This document shows, one piece after another, positions 8,312 to 18,568 of a stretch of 64,000 bases of DNA; the first letter of the stretch is position 1, and the number at the start of each line of letters is the position of its first letter. Source of the stretch: Pseudoalteromonas luteoviolacea. GTDB lineage: Bacteria; Pseudomonadota; Gammaproteobacteria; Enterobacterales; Alteromonadaceae. The notes beneath the pieces are model-generated. The model saw nothing but the letters and a program-made list of their open reading frames with translations. It made no database searches and was not told the DNA's origin. The position numbers and the translations under genes are program-made. Location of the stretch: contig NZ_JAKFZS010000003.1 in assembly GCF_021654285.1 (NCBI RefSeq), positions 240,229 through 304,228 of the forward strand, in the 5' to 3' direction.

Positions 8312-10342
8312 ATGTTTGAAAACTTATCTCTTCGTAAAAAAATTCTCATACTGATCGGTGGCACAATTTCGGTGTTATTGATGCTGGCTTCCACTTATTT
8401 TGTTAATCATATCGCAACAATCTCACGTCAAGGTATTGAACGTGAAGCACAGAGTTATATCTACTCTGAAAAACTATCTATGGAGTCATTTTTCGCTCAA
8501 TACGGCAAAGTGGTCGAAACCTTTGTCACCAACCCCCATAACATCAATTGGTTTGATAGCTACTCAGTTAGAGAGCAAAGCCTAGCTGGTGACAAAGGCT
8601 ATGATGAAGTCAACGAGGACTTTCAGCGTATCAGTAAAAGCGATGAAAACATTTTGTCTGCATTTATGGCGTCAGCACGCACTGGTGAGTATTTTAAAGA
8701 AAACGAACGTACTTCAAACTTCTCTGATGGACGACCTTATTACGCATACAAACGTCCATGGTGGCAAGACGCGCTGAATCACGGCAAGCTATACGTTGGT
8801 GCTCTATCTGTAGATATCAATACAGGTGATGTGTCTGCCGTTGTTCAGCAGCCAGTTTATAATAAACAAGGCGAGCTGGTCGCTGTCGGTGGTGTCGATC
8901 TGCAAATAAACAAAATCAATGCCATGGTTGAAGAGATCCAATTTGATGGTGAGGGCTACGGCTTCTTACTCGATAATGAACTCAAAGTAGTTCATTTATC
9001 AAAGCGCACTGGGCACAACCTGTCGACAACGGATGCAGGACCTCGCGGTAAAGAAGGCTTAGCAGGTCTTGAACAGCAATTTCAAGATACCAGTGGCTTT
9101 ACCGAACTCACCCGTTTAATTGATCGCCAAGACGCTGGTAACGCCACCGTGACATTACAAGGTCAAGAATATTATGTTGTGTTCAACAGCGTAAAACTGG
9201 ATACGCCAGTACTTGATTGGCATGTAGGTATTCTTATTCCAGTGAGTCTAATTGAAGAACCTGTAAATGAAGCGGTAATGAGCACTGTGACAGCTGTGAT
9301 CGTCATTTTATCAATTATTGTCGCCATGATTTTACTTGCTGCACAGATGATCACACGTCCTATCATTACTTTAACAGACACTATGCGTGATATTGCTTCA
9401 GGTGAAGGTGACTTAACTCGTCGCATCAATATTGAGAGTCAAGATGAAGTGGGGCAGCTAGCTATGCACATGAACACCTTCATCGATAAGTTACGTGCCA
9501 TGATGATCGATACAGCCGCGCAAGCAGAACAACTTAGCGGTGCCTCAGCTCAGCTACGTGATGTCTCAAATAACACCAATGATGAAATCCAGCAAGAAAA
9601 AGAGCAAGTAGACAGCGTATCCGCAGCCGTCACGGAAATGGCTGCAACGGTAACCGAGATATCTCGCAATGCCCATGAAACAAATCGCGCATCTGATTTA
9701 GTGCAGAGTATGACCAACGATGGTGCTCAGCGCTCCAGTCAGGCTCAAGAAGTGATGACGGAGCTTGCCAGCCACATTGGTGAAGCAGCTAAGGTGGTTG
9801 CAGGCTTAGAGCAAGAGACTAGCAATATCGGCGCGGTCATTGACGTTATCAATGGCATTGCCGAGCAGACAAACTTGCTGGCTTTAAATGCAGCAATTGA
9901 AGCGGCTCGTGCTGGCGAGCAAGGGCGTGGATTTGCGGTTGTTGCGGACGAGGTAAGAAGCCTTGCAAGTCGTACTCAAGAGTCAACAGATGATATTCGT
10001 AATATGATTTCGCGATTGCAGCAAATTGCACAGCAAGCGTCAACCATGATGCAGCAAGGCCAGGAGCGTGCGCAAAGCTCAGTAGAGCAAACTCAAGAAG
10101 TCTTAGATGCATTGCGTAATATCACCGAGTCGGTTAACACGGTACAAGATCAGAGTCACCAAATCGCGACTTCTACAGAAGAGCAAACTGTGGTGGCAGA
10201 AGACATTAATAATAGCCTGAACGCGATTAATGACTTAGTTAATAGCACGGCAAATCATGCTCACCTACTGGCTGATGAAGCTAGAGACTTAAATGATTTG
10301 GCCAAAGCCCTCAACGCGACGGTCAATCAGTTTAAGCTTTAA
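8312..10342 (+). CDS. Methyl-accepting chemotaxis protein with periplasmic Cache-type sensor
   Basis: Chemoreceptor of 676 residues. TM1 is at about 11-32 ([20 protein letters not shown]). A large periplasmic region (about 35-320) follows, with a double-Cache pattern ([40 protein letters not shown]). TM2 is at about 327-350. A HAMP linker ([21 protein letters not shown]) leads to a long coiled-coil signalling domain. Its hairpin tip is the conserved [20 protein letters not shown], the CheA/CheW contact site. No C-terminal CheR pentapeptide is seen. The PWW motif in Cache domains often marks amino-acid or amine binding, but the ligand here is unknown. Confidence 0.93.
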   Translation: MFENLSLRKKILILIGGTISVLLMLASTYFVNHIATISRQGIEREAQSYIYSEKLSMESFFAQYGKVVETFVTNPHNINWFDSYSVREQSLAGDKGYDEVNEDFQRISKSDENILSAFMASARTGEYFKENERTSNFSDGRPYYAYKRPWWQDALNHGKLYVGALSVDINTGDVSAVVQQPVYNKQGELVAVGGVDLQINKINAMVEEIQFDGEGYGFLLDNELKVVHLSKRTGHNLSTTDAGPRGKEGLAGLEQQFQDTSGFTELTRLIDRQDAGNATVTLQGQEYYVVFNSVKLDTPVLDWHVGILIPVSLIEEPVNEAVMSTVTAVIVILSIIVAMILLAAQMITRPIITLTDTMRDIASGEGDLTRRINIESQDEVGQLAMHMNTFIDKLRAMMIDTAAQAEQLSGASAQLRDVSNNTNDEIQQEKEQVDSVSAAVTEMAATVTEISRNAHETNRASDLVQSMTNDGAQRSSQAQEVMTELASHIGEAAKVVAGLEQETSNIGAVIDVINGIAEQTNLLALNAAIEAARAGEQGRGFAVVADEVRSLASRTQESTDDIRNMISRLQQIAQQASTMMQQGQERAQSSVEQTQEVLDALRNITESVNTVQDQSHQIATSTEEQTVVAEDINNSLNAINDLVNSTANHAHLLADEARDLNDLAKALNATVNQFKL

Positions 10343-10349
10343 CCGTTTT

Positions 10350-10378
10350 AAGTACGGTGCATAAAATGCGCCGTACTT
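10350..10378 (+). terminator. Stem-loop after the first chemoreceptor gene
   Basis: AAGTACGG, a T-G wobble and GCAT pair with ATGC and CCGTACTT around an AAA loop: a strong 13-pair hairpin 8 nt after the stop codon. There is no immediate U tract; TTTTTTC follows about 13 nt later. Likely transcript 3' end. Confidence 0.5.
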
Positions 10379-10508
10379 GCCCACCTTAAAATTTTTTCAA
10401 GTTAACGCTTGAGTGGAGTGATTAAATTACATACAAAATTGGGTGATTATCCCCTCACCTGCAACGAAATTCACTAAATATCAATCATTAATAAATTAAA
10501 GACAACTG

Positions 10509-10522
10509 TTGATCATAATCAA
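10509..10522. promoter_or_regulatory. FNR-type (Crp/Fnr family) box upstream of the second chemoreceptor
   Basis: TTGATCATAATCAA is an exact match to the FNR/Anr consensus TTGAT-N4-ATCAA. It sits in a 324-nt gene-free gap (10343-10666) about 150 nt before the receptor start. A TTTACT at 10542-10547 would place the box near -38.5, close to but not exactly the class II position. The rest of the gap is AT-rich and holds no recognisable gene. Confidence 0.65.
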
Positions 10523-10666
10523 ACAATTTCACCTGAAACGCTTTACTTGGGTATTTTTTTTCGTCAAATTAATAATAAAATCGTAGAAAACAAGTATATT
10601 AATATGTGGCACTGTATATTTCTGTGCAGATCAACTCATAGCTCAACGTAGCTTCTAGGGTGTTAT

Positions 10667-12598
10667 ATGATAAAAAACTGGCGGCTCAGCCAACAATTAA
10701 ACGGCGCCTTTGGCGTAATGATATTGATGATAATCGTATTATCCATTACCGCCTTCTGGGGATTAAACAGCGGGTACAACAATTTTGTCGAATATCGTAC
10801 CAAAGCAAGGGACAGTAATTTAGCAGGACGAATTCAAGCAAATTTATTAGAGGTAAGATTACAGGCCATAAAATATTTAAAACACCAAAGCGATGCCAAT
10901 ATAGCCCAGTTTGACCAGCGACTAGAGCTACTTGAATCCCTCCTCGACACCGCGCAAGCACAGTATACTAACTCCTCTCAATTGAACATCATCACAGACA
11001 GTCAAAAGCAAATGGAAAAATATGAGGGCAGTTTCAGGCAGGTTATTAGCTTGTATGAACGACGCCATCAAATTGTTCATAACACATTGAACAAATATGG
11101 ACCCGAACTAGATGGCAAACTGCGGACCATGATGGATAATGCCCAATCTATCGAAGAGGTGAATAAAATCAGTGCGCTGAGAAGTCTATTACAACAAGGT
11201 AGGCTATCAACAAACCAATTCTTAGTGGCCAATGCTGAGCGAGACTACCGATTAGCAAAAGATACCTTGGGCACGCTAAACCGCCAAGCCAAACAATTTT
11301 TTCAGCTATCCCAAGCAGGTCAATCTCAAGGGTTCATCACCCCCCTTGAAGCCTATCAAGCAGGTTTGGAAGAGGTGTATCAAGTCATCATAAAGCGTAA
11401 TACTGAAATCACCCAAGTACTTGATAAAATAGGCCCTGACGTTGCGGCGCAAGTTGAAAATATCAAGCTCGATATCAAAGCCTCCCAAGATGAACTTGGG
11501 CCTATTGTGCAAGTAGCCAGTGCCAATGCCAAATTTACTGTGATCACCCTTGCCATACTTATCATTATTTGTGGGCTCTTCTTCAGCTGGTTTATCAGTA
11601 AAATCATCAAACAACCCATTGGTGGTGAACCACGAGAAATCGAAGCCATGGCTAGAAAAATAGCCTCAGGCGATCTCACTGTGCATTTCGATCACAGTCA
11701 AAATAACAGTGGCATTTACCAAGCGATGTCCGAAATGGTAACCAACCTGAGGGCTTTTATTGAGCAGATCCATCAATCTACCGATACATTGACCGCGACG
11801 GCACACAATATGAGCGCCATCACCACACAGGCTATGCAAGGTGCAGAGCAACAAATGTCGCAGTTAGAAAATACAGATAGAGCGATGGATGAAATGGCAC
11901 AAACCGTCGCAGATATTACGCAAAGCACGCAGTCTGCAGCAGATACCGCCACTACCGCAGAAGAATCCTCTCAGCATGGACTAAATGCAGTGGCACAAAC
12001 CACCACGTCAATCACAACGCTCAAAGCCGACATTGATAATGTTAGCCAAACAATTTCAAAACTTGCCGAAGAAACCCAGTCTGTCGGTTCCATCCTAGAT
12101 GTGATCAGAGGCATTGCCGATCAAACCAACTTGCTCGCACTCAATGCTGCAATTGAAGCTGCGAGAGCTGGTGAGCAAGGTCGAGGCTTTGCCGTTGTTG
12201 CTGATGAGGTGCGCAGTCTTGCCAGCCGAACTCAGCAAAGTACCGAAGAGATCCAGGCCATGATTTCTCGTCTACAGCAGGAGGCACAGCGCTCAGTTGA
12301 GCTCATGGGCAGTAATGTAGAGAATGCAGAAACCACGGCCGAGCAAATTCACCAAGCGGGAGAAACTCTTCAGCAGGTTTCCGACTCCGTGATTGCGATC
12401 CGCGATATGAGCATTCAAATTGCCAGTGCCACTGAGCAGCAAAATGCTGTGACACAGCAGGTCTCACAAGGCGTACGTGACGTCACCGGCACAGCAAAAG
12501 AAACCGCACAAGGGGCAGAAAAAGCCTCAAATGATGCGACATTGTTGGCAACATTAGCAGATGAACTTGCTGCTACTGCCAAGCGTTACCAACTTTAA
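10667..12598 (+). CDS. Methyl-accepting chemotaxis protein with all-helical (HBM-like) sensor
   Basis: Chemoreceptor of 643 residues. TM1 is at about 15-35. The periplasmic region (about 36-290) is long and almost entirely alpha-helical, rich in Gln, Leu and Asp. It resembles the helical bimodular (HBM) sensor of Pseudomonas McpS, which binds organic acids. TM2 is at about 292-312 ([20 protein letters not shown]). A HAMP-like region ([21 protein letters not shown]) follows, then a signalling coiled coil with tip [20 protein letters not shown]. The FNR-type box upstream suggests control by oxygen or anaerobiosis. The ligand is not known; the HBM assignment is from helical pattern and size only. 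Confidence 0.88.
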   Translation: MIKNWRLSQQLNGAFGVMILMIIVLSITAFWGLNSGYNNFVEYRTKARDSNLAGRIQANLLEVRLQAIKYLKHQSDANIAQFDQRLELLESLLDTAQAQYTNSSQLNIITDSQKQMEKYEGSFRQVISLYERRHQIVHNTLNKYGPELDGKLRTMMDNAQSIEEVNKISALRSLLQQGRLSTNQFLVANAERDYRLAKDTLGTLNRQAKQFFQLSQAGQSQGFITPLEAYQAGLEEVYQVIIKRNTEITQVLDKIGPDVAAQVENIKLDIKASQDELGPIVQVASANAKFTVITLAILIIICGLFFSWFISKIIKQPIGGEPREIEAMARKIASGDLTVHFDHSQNNSGIYQAMSEMVTNLRAFIEQIHQSTDTLTATAHNMSAITTQAMQGAEQQMSQLENTDRAMDEMAQTVADITQSTQSAADTATTAEESSQHGLNAVAQTTTSITTLKADIDNVSQTISKLAEETQSVGSILDVIRGIADQTNLLALNAAIEAARAGEQGRGFAVVADEVRSLASRTQQSTEEIQAMISRLQQEAQRSVELMGSNVENAETTAEQIHQAGETLQQVSDSVIAIRDMSIQIASATEQQNAVTQQVSQGVRDVTGTAKETAQGAEKASNDATLLATLADELAATAKRYQL

Positions 12599-12604
12599 CT
12601 ACTC

Positions 12605-12637
12605 ATTAGGCAATACAGCCCCCCTGTATTGCCTAAT
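12605..12637. terminator. Perfect 14-bp inverted repeat between chemoreceptor and hemN
   Basis: ATTAGGCAATACAG (12605-12618) and CTGTATTGCCTAAT (12624-12637) form a perfect 14-bp stem around five C. It lies 6 nt after the receptor stop. It lacks a U tract on either strand, so it is either a transcript-stabilising 3' hairpin or a weak terminator. Confidence 0.5.
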
Positions 12638-12647
12638 AAACACCCGG

Positions 12648-12689
12648 TTGCGTCAGATCAAACTCTGCAGCTGTGCTAACTCTTATAAT
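12648..12689 (+). promoter_or_regulatory. FNR-type class II promoter of hemN
   Basis: TTGCG-TCAG-ATCAA (12648-12661) has a perfect right FNR half-site and a 3/5 left half. A TATAAT -10 box lies at 12684-12689. With +1 at about 12696 the FNR box is centred at exactly -41.5, the classic activating position. hemN activation by FNR/Anr is known in other gammaproteobacteria. Confidence 0.65.
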
Positions 12690-12707
12690 TAGGCTGTGTA
12701 ATTTTAT

Positions 12708-14090
12708 TTGAGTGCGATCGTGATTAAACTACCTCATTGGGAAGACTCCCTGATCCAGAAATACAATATTTCAGGTCCAAGATATACTTCTTATCCCACC
12801 GCTTTGTCATTGACCTCTGGGTATACACAAAGTGATTTAACCAACGCCATTGCCAGCTCTGCCAATCGTGCACTGTCGCTGTATATTCATATCCCCTTTT
12901 GCCATCAGCTATGCTATTACTGTGGTTGTAATAAAATCATTACGCGCCATCAGTCTAAAGCCGATGTTTACCTTGACCATCTGCTTCAAGAAATTGCCGC
13001 TCAAGCGCCGCTATTTAAGGACTATCAAATTGAGCAATTGCATTTAGGTGGCGGCACTCCGACATTTTTGACTGCTGAGCAAATGACGCGGCTCATCGAC
13101 GCCCTCGAGCAACATTTTGACTTTACGCACACTGCACAGCGCGGCATTGAAATAGACCCACGTTCTTTAGCCGATGGCATGCTGGAGTCACTCAAAGCAC
13201 TTGGCTTCAATCGCGTATCTTTTGGCGTGCAAGACTTTAATGACCAAGTACAGGCTGCGGTGAATCGTCCACAGCAACTAGATGAAGTACTCACGGTCTT
13301 GCACAAAGCAAGAGCCCTCGGGTTCAAGTCTATCAATATGGACATGATATACGGCTTGCCACACCAAACTCCCGAGACCTACCAAGCTACTATAGAGCAA
13401 CTTATCGAGTTAGCGCCAGATCGTATTTCGCTCTTCAATTACGCCCATTTGCCAGACAGGTTTGCGGCTCAGCGCAAACTCAAAGAGCATGATATGCCTA
13501 CGCCAGAACAAAAGTTGGCCATCTTCAAAGCGACGCTTGAGCGCATGACACAGGCTGGATACCAATATATAGGTATGGATCACTTTGCAAAACAGGATGA
13601 TGAACTAGCAGTTGCACAGCGCGAAGGTCAGCTACACAGAAACTTTCAAGGCTATACCACCCATGGTAACTGCGATTTATTAGGGTTAGGCGTGTCATCC
13701 ATTTCTCAGATAGGCAATGCGATATTACAGAATGAGAAAGATCTCAAGCCTTACTACCATGCGGTATCTGAGCAAAAAAATGCCATCAGTAAAGGCATAT
13801 CTCTACACCAAGATGACCTCATACGTGCCGCCGTGATAAAACAGCTTATTTGCCATTTCGACTTAGATAAAACAGCTATCAATGCCCAGTTTAATATCGA
13901 TTTTGATGACTACTTTGCGCAGGCACTGCAAGCGCTCGCACCTTTGGAAGCTGATGGCTTAGTGTTCAACGATCAAAACGCCATCACGGTCACAGCCAAA
14001 GGCACATTATTTATTCGGATCATTTGCATGTGCTTTGACGCCTATTTGCAGCAACAAATCAAAAATACCCGCTTTTCACGAGTGATTTAA
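12708..14090 (+). CDS. hemN: Oxygen-independent coproporphyrinogen III oxidase (radical SAM)
   Basis: Converts coproporphyrinogen III to protoporphyrinogen IX without oxygen, two decarboxylations in haem synthesis. 460 residues against 457 in E. coli, collinear throughout. The radical-SAM cluster is in IPFCHQLCYYCGCNK (CX3CX2C plus the extra Cys). LGGGTPTFL is the SAM-binding motif. GPRYTSYPTA, GMDHFA and NFQGYTTHG are HemN hallmarks, and it ends in FSRVI as in E. coli. The start is a TTG at 12708; an in-frame GTG at 12720 is an alternative. The FNR-type promoter directly upstream fits its anaerobic role. Confidence 0.96.
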   Translation: MSAIVIKLPHWEDSLIQKYNISGPRYTSYPTALSLTSGYTQSDLTNAIASSANRALSLYIHIPFCHQLCYYCGCNKIITRHQSKADVYLDHLLQEIAAQAPLFKDYQIEQLHLGGGTPTFLTAEQMTRLIDALEQHFDFTHTAQRGIEIDPRSLADGMLESLKALGFNRVSFGVQDFNDQVQAAVNRPQQLDEVLTVLHKARALGFKSINMDMIYGLPHQTPETYQATIEQLIELAPDRISLFNYAHLPDRFAAQRKLKEHDMPTPEQKLAIFKATLERMTQAGYQYIGMDHFAKQDDELAVAQREGQLHRNFQGYTTHGNCDLLGLGVSSISQIGNAILQNEKDLKPYYHAVSEQKNAISKGISLHQDDLIRAAVIKQLICHFDLDKTAINAQFNIDFDDYFAQALQALAPLEADGLVFNDQNAITVTAKGTLFIRIICMCFDAYLQQQIKNTRFSRVI

Positions 14091-14216
14091 AAAGACTCGG
14101 CCTACAACAACTGTGGGCCGCCCTACTGCGCATCATAGCCTCACGTTCAACCGAAAACACTTGCACTCACAGTTGCACTGTTTCACACTGGCAAAAAAGC
14201 AATACAAGGAAAAAGT

Positions 14217-14498
14217 ATGCTCAAACCTAAACGCTGTTTAGCATTATCTGTGATCTTTGCACTCATTGCGATTGCGCCTATTTTCAGCGTGCTACTCGCA
14301 CATATTTTATCCAACTCGCTGACGTGCGTCATCAATGAGCGGGGCGATACACCTTGCATACTGTTTAACTATGATATCACCATGATATTGGTGAGCTTTT
14401 ATGTCAGTGGCTGGGCAGCACTGCTCACGCTTCCTATTGCAGGCGGTATATCAGGGTGGTTTTATCTGCGTTACCTCAAGTTAAGTTTAGTTCGCTAA
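14217..14498 (+). CDS. Small two-TM membrane protein, unknown function
   Basis: A 93-residue protein I do not recognise. There are two hydrophobic segments: about 8-30 (LALSVIFALIAIAPIFSVLL) and about 55-85. The loop between them contains two Cys (CVINERGDTPC), which would be periplasmic if the N-terminus, preceded by KPKR, is inside. AAGGAAAAAGT precedes the ATG as a Shine-Dalgarno. It follows hemN by 126 nt and converges on the next gene, with only 7 nt between the stops. Confidence 0.6.
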   Translation: MLKPKRCLALSVIFALIAIAPIFSVLLAHILSNSLTCVINERGDTPCILFNYDITMILVSFYVSGWAALLTLPIAGGISGWFYLRYLKLSLVR

Positions 14499-14505
14499 CA
14501 CGTTC

Positions 14506-15195
14506 TCATTTAAGGTATTTATCCAGTGCTCGCTTTAACAGCGCTTCATTGTTAGAAAGTTCGCCCGGACAAGGTAGACCCGAAGAAGAAGGCATATCTG
14601 CTTGAGCCATCTCTGACGAATCATCAAAAAAGTAGCACTTACCTTTCCATTTCACCACGCGTTTACCTTGACCGCGATAAATCTCCTCGGTTTCACCGGA
14701 TAAATACTGTGTGTGCGCTTTTGGCGTGCGCATTCTTAGTGCTGGCGCACCAGCCTGTTTATCAAACTGACGAGAGCCAAAAAAAGCTTCTTGCTCTTTT
14801 TGCTGTAGCTGTTCAATACCTTTATAGGGATTAACCTTAATGACTTTTACTTTATTAGCTGTAGCAGTATTTTGCTCACGATCTGGCTCGAGTGCGGGTT
14901 GGTCTTGTTCACTCTTCGACTGCACGGATGTTTGCTCGGGAGTGACCTCTTCAGCTTGCTCAGGCTCATTTATTTTCTCTTCAATAGGAGGGTTATCTAC
15001 GACTTCTACCACCTCAACGTCAATAACCTCTTCCTCTATAGATGGTTGGTCAGGCTCATCCATTGTAACAACATAAACTTTAAGCGATTTCTCATTTTTT
15101 ACGACAGGCACTGTCGGGGCGACTAAGAATAACAACCCACCAATAACACCATGAATGGTCAATGATCCCAACACAGCTACTCGCGTAGAGTGCAT
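14506..15195 (-). CDS. Membrane-anchored acidic protein, unknown function
   Basis: 229 residues, not assigned to a family. One N-terminal transmembrane segment (about 8-26, VLGSLTIHGVIGGLLFLVAP) is followed by a long acidic, Glu/Pro-rich stretch (about 45-115) like the periplasmic spacer of TonB/TolA-type proteins. A compact C-terminal part follows (YRGQGKRVVKWKGKCYFFDD, later GLPCPGELS) with two Cys, perhaps a disulfide. The SLTIHGVIGG start is similar to TonB-like N-termini (S-x-x-x-H motif). Inference: an envelope-spanning energy-coupling or scaffolding protein. No partner exbB/exbD is adjacent. Confidence 0.6.
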   Translation of the reverse strand: MHSTRVAVLGSLTIHGVIGGLLFLVAPTVPVVKNEKSLKVYVVTMDEPDQPSIEEEVIDVEVVEVVDNPPIEEKINEPEQAEEVTPEQTSVQSKSEQDQPALEPDREQNTATANKVKVIKVNPYKGIEQLQQKEQEAFFGSRQFDKQAGAPALRMRTPKAHTQYLSGETEEIYRGQGKRVVKWKGKCYFFDDSSEMAQADMPSSSGLPCPGELSNNEALLKRALDKYLK

Positions 15196-15300
15196 TACAT
15201 AATCCTTTAATTTTTATCGTTCTACCTATTTGAGATTGAAACTCGATGAAAGTTCAAATCTATATGTTACTGGCTTCAATCCAAATTTATAATAACATCT

Positions 15301-15330
15301 AAAAATATAAATACCCGGCTTGTGCCGGGT
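15301..15330 (-). terminator. Rho-independent terminator of the lectin-like gene
   Basis: On the minus strand ACCCGGC (from 15330) pairs with GCCGGGT around ACAA and is followed by a U-rich stretch (ATTTATATTTTT), 17 nt after the stop at 15347. Confidence 0.75.
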
Positions 15331-15346
15331 TATCAAGGTAAAAAGT

Positions 15347-17305
15347 TTATTTGATGTAGTAATACAGCATGTCTTGTTCAGCGCCACTGTATGCCCCGTT
15401 ACTATAGGGCCATTGATCAAATTTAACGCTATGTTGATACAGTGCTGCGCCAATTCGCGTATATCCATCGCCTCTGCTGGTCGACTCTATGCTCAAACTA
15501 ACAAACGAATAATCTAGCCCAGAAGCACTACAGCCTGCACCTTCATGTTGCCAGATCACACCAATATCATAAGGTACTGGCGGTTGGGTTAGATTCACAG
15601 ACTCATCAAGCGGAACACAATTGGCGTGTACTAGCTTGTCTTTATTGAGTAAAGCAACCTTGCCATATTCATCTACAAACATCATACCTGTTGTCATGTT
15701 TGAACGAGCTGCATGCCACTGAGAATTTGCCAGCACACCAAGACGCTCTGGCGTTTGTGGTAAGTTCACAGTCAAACGGTCGAGCCCATCCTTATGATGC
15801 GCAACCAGTGTCCAACCACCACCATTGAGCGTCATCTCACAATGTGCATAAAACGGAGAAACACCACCGGCGCCATCGGGGTCAATTTCATACATGCCAG
15901 AACTGGCATTCGGGTTCTGTTGCTTAATGGATTCACATGTGACACCCACTGCCGGATCTGGGTTGACCGGCGGAGGCGTTGGTTCAGTGACTCCCGATGT
16001 GACAAAGCCACCATAATATTCCAATTCGCCGATAGCACGATAAGCATGTCCTTGCGTAGTATCTATTTTCAGTCGCACATATTGACCAACAGCAGGCTCT
16101 GTCAACTCAAGGGTTTGATCTAGGCTTTTAGCTAATGTAAATGATTCATGATCGATGAAATTCACATTATCATTAGATACTTGTAAAGTGACATCTTTCA
16201 CACCCATCCCAGGATTGGATGCCCCAGGATACAAGGTCACTCTAAATGAAGTGATGTAAGCCGGTGTATTGAACGCGACCTGCAGCCAATGACCTTGATC
16301 TAACGTGGTTAACCAAATTCCACGCTTTATTTGGTTAACAGCGCTGTCATTAATTTTAGTGCTAGAGTTAAAGCCATCAAAAGCACCAGGCGCACTATCA
16401 AGAGAATAACTATCACTTGCGGTATAAGAGGTTTCGGTCAACCCATTTGTGCCGATTAAAGCGATATTCCCAAATTGGCCTGAAGTCTCCCCGGGTGCCA
16501 CCGTAAAGGTACTCGATGTCTCTAAACGTAATGCAATCGGATCTTTACCATAGTGGGTATTATCCTGGGCAAACAGTTTACTTTTGATTGAGAGAATACT
16601 TGCGATCTCTAATAAGTGGCTGGTTTCCTCATCTTTTGACTGCTCTTCTTCAACAAAGAGCTTGCCTTGAAGTGTTTGAAAACCAGTTTCATTAATGGCT
16701 TCTTGCGTTAAGTGGTAAGCCACGCCATCATTTGTCATTCCACTATTAACATGATTATAAACAGCCAAATAAGCAATAGACTCATCGGCCAAGCTACTTC
16801 CTAATTCTTGCCCATTACGACTGACACCAAATGTTTGCTGAGAGCTACTTGATGCACGTAAAGAGAACGCATCTGGACCACTTTGTGTTTGCGCACTCAA
16901 AAAAACATATGGCGCATGGGCAAAGCTTTCGGTGAAAAACTGGTGCGATGTATCACTGGCCAGTGTAAACTCGCCCGCTTCCCAAATGCTGCCATCTTCT
17001 AGGACGTGACGCCCCTTTTCAACCACCAAAAATGACACATGCTCTTCACCATGAATGCCGTCTAAATAAGGCCATTCCTTAAACTGCACATCAAAACTCG
17101 ATGGCGTTACATTTGATATAGAAACCACCCCAGGCGCGTTATCTTTAAAAGTCGGTACCGACGCAATGACAACAGGGTCGTGATAACCATTTATGGGGAC
17201 TGTTACCTTTTGATCAGTAATAGCGACATTCTCAATCAGAGTAACGGCTTGCACGGCAGGTGCAACGGCAGTGATGATGGATGCAAATCCAATTGTTTTT
17301 AGCAT
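15347..17305 (-). CDS. Secreted multi-domain lectin-like protein (F5/8-C and fibrinogen-like domains)
   Basis: 652 residues with a signal peptide (about 1-20, ending AVQA). Region 60-195 has an H-type-lectin-like pattern repeated in KEWPYLDGIHGEEHVSFLVV and FTESFAHAPYVFLSAQT. Region about 295-432 is a discoidin/F5/8-type-C carbohydrate-binding fold (GHWLQVAFNTPAYITSFRV, YVRLKIDTT, AIGELEYYG). A Pro-rich linker (EPTPPPVNPDP) leads to a fibrinogen-like C-terminal domain (about 456-652; CESI-QQNP, GMYEIDPDG, GGGWTLVAHH) with several Cys. AAGGAACTAGTT precedes the ATG. Likely an exported glycan-binding or adhesion protein. It is a single-gene unit next to the S10 operon; ligand unknown. Confidence 0.75.
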   Translation of the reverse strand: MLKTIGFASIITAVAPAVQAVTLIENVAITDQKVTVPINGYHDPVVIASVPTFKDNAPGVVSISNVTPSSFDVQFKEWPYLDGIHGEEHVSFLVVEKGRHVLEDGSIWEAGEFTLASDTSHQFFTESFAHAPYVFLSAQTQSGPDAFSLRASSSSQQTFGVSRNGQELGSSLADESIAYLAVYNHVNSGMTNDGVAYHLTQEAINETGFQTLQGKLFVEEEQSKDEETSHLLEIASILSIKSKLFAQDNTHYGKDPIALRLETSSTFTVAPGETSGQFGNIALIGTNGLTETSYTASDSYSLDSAPGAFDGFNSSTKINDSAVNQIKRGIWLTTLDQGHWLQVAFNTPAYITSFRVTLYPGASNPGMGVKDVTLQVSNDNVNFIDHESFTLAKSLDQTLELTEPAVGQYVRLKIDTTQGHAYRAIGELEYYGGFVTSGVTEPTPPPVNPDPAVGVTCESIKQQNPNASSGMYEIDPDGAGGVSPFYAHCEMTLNGGGWTLVAHHKDGLDRLTVNLPQTPERLGVLANSQWHAARSNMTTGMMFVDEYGKVALLNKDKLVHANCVPLDESVNLTQPPVPYDIGVIWQHEGAGCSASGLDYSFVSLSIESTSRGDGYTRIGAALYQHSVKFDQWPYSNGAYSGAEQDMLYYYIK

Positions 17306-17644
17306 AACTAGTTCCTTTAACTATATGATTTGAATGGAAGACACAGCAATACTAATCAACTATTGCTATTTGCTTCCGCTGTGTTAACTAAAAATCAAGA
17401 CCTGAACGAGCACACTTTTCATTCAAAAATAATTTCATATTGATTACATTTTTAATAAAAAAAAAGACAAAAGTGAGAGAGTACCTGGGCTGCATGGCCA
17501 TGTAAAAAATTTAAATAAATTAAAATGAATGGAAGTTTGCGCTGAAGTTTTATTAAGAATCACTGATGAAGTTGGACGAACAACAAGTAAATAACCGGCG
17601 TATCGAGGTGGAAAGTGGCTGTTATTTTACCAATTAAAAAACGA
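17306..17644. other. Gene-free AT-rich intergenic region
   Basis: About 340 nt between the lectin-like gene and the S10 terminator. It holds the 5' untranslated region of the minus-strand lectin gene, including a hairpin AGCAATA (17345-17351)/TATTGCT (17361-17367) nested in ACACAGC/GCTGTGT, and a run of A and T. No credible ORF or RNA gene seen. Confidence 0.5.
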
Positions 17645-17672
17645 AAAAACCCCGACCAAGGCCGGGGTTTTT
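17644..17672 (-). terminator. Rho-independent terminator of the S10 operon
   Basis: On the minus strand AAAAACCCCG pairs with CGGGGTTTTT around an 8-nt loop and runs into TTTTTT, about 22 nt after the rpsQ stop. It shows that transcription of the S10 operon ends after rpsQ. Confidence 0.9.
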
Positions 17673-17693
17673 ATAAGTAAACTTAATTAAAAA

Positions 17694-17951
17694 TTAAGCT
17701 TTCTTAGGACGTTCAATCACGTCAACTAGCGTCCAAGATTTTTTCTTAGAGATTGGCGCACATTCGCGAATAGTCACGACGTCACCTGCTAGTGCTGTGT
17801 TGTTCTCATCATGTGCGTGCAACTTAGTTGTACGCTTGATGAATTTACCGTAGATCGGGTGCTTAACCTGACGCTCGATAGCAACAACGATTGACTTATC
17901 CATTTTGTCGCTAACTACACGACCTTGAAGAGTACGGATCTGATCGCTCAT
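17694..17951 (-). CDS. rpsQ: 30S ribosomal protein S17
   Basis: Primary 16S-binding protein of the small subunit, 85 residues, OB fold. [20 protein letters not shown], then [19 protein letters not shown] and [16 protein letters not shown] match the E. coli family closely. Its start overlaps the rpmC stop by one base (17951). It is the last gene of the S10 operon and is followed by a terminator rather than by rplN. Confidence 0.98.
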   Translation of the reverse strand: MSDQIRTLQGRVVSDKMDKSIVVAIERQVKHPIYGKFIKRTTKLHAHDENNTALAGDVVTIRECAPISKKKSWTLVDVIERPKKA

Positions 17952-18142
17952 TATGCACCTGCCTTCTGGTTGATAACCGTTTTAACACGCGCAATACTGC
18001 GACGCACTTTTCTCAGCTCGTGAGTTTGAGCTAGCTGACCAGTGCTCGCTTGCATGCGCAGGTTGAACTGCTCACGAAGAAGCTCTAGAAGTTCAGCTTT
18101 AAGCTCTTCTACGCTTTTGTCTTTCAATTCGCTAGCTTTCAT
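17951..18142 (-). CDS. rpmC: 50S ribosomal protein L29
   Basis: Small helical protein next to the polypeptide exit tunnel, 63 residues as in E. coli. [20 protein letters not shown] and the ending [16 protein letters not shown] are typical. The start overlaps the rplP stop and the stop overlaps the rpsQ start by one base each, so translation is coupled. Confidence 0.98.
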   Translation of the reverse strand: MKASELKDKSVEELKAELLELLREQFNLRMQASTGQLAQTHELRKVRRSIARVKTVINQKAGA

Positions 18143-18555
18143 TACATTACCGTCCGAGTTACAAATGTTGTTTTGAAAGGTAATTTACGAGCAGCTAGGT
18201 CGAATGCTTCACGAGCAAGCTCTTCAGGAACACCTTCCATCTCATAAAGTACTTTGCCTGGCTGGATTTCAGCAACCCAGTACTCAACAGAGCCTTTACC
18301 TTTACCCATACGAACTTCAAGCGGTTTTTCTGTAATCGGCTTATCTGGGAACACACGGATCCAGATTTTACCTTGACGCTTTACGTGACGTGTCATAGCA
18401 CGACGAGCTGCTTCGATTTGACGAGCAGTCATACGGCCACGGCCAGTCGCTTTCAAGCCGAAAGAACCGAAGCTAACTTTGTTACCGCTAGTAGCAAGAC
18501 CACGGTTGCGGCCTTTGTGTACCTTGCGGAATTTTGTACGTTTTGGCTGTAACAT
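18142..18555 (-). CDS. rplP: 50S ribosomal protein L16
   Basis: 137 residues. Helps organise the A-site region and 5S/23S contacts. [20 protein letters not shown] and the [20 protein letters not shown] block identify it. It lies 13 nt after rpsC and overlaps rpmC by one base. Confidence 0.98.
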   Translation of the reverse strand: MLQPKRTKFRKVHKGRNRGLATSGNKVSFGSFGLKATGRGRMTARQIEAARRAMTRHVKRQGKIWIRVFPDKPITEKPLEVRMGKGKGSVEYWVAEIQPGKVLYEMEGVPEELAREAFDLAARKLPFKTTFVTRTVM

Positions 18556-18568
18556 TAGTCGCTACCTC

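Noticed and set aside
17341..17384. Riboswitch in the lectin-gene leader
   Set aside because: Only a simple nested hairpin is visible, with no known aptamer core and no attenuator.
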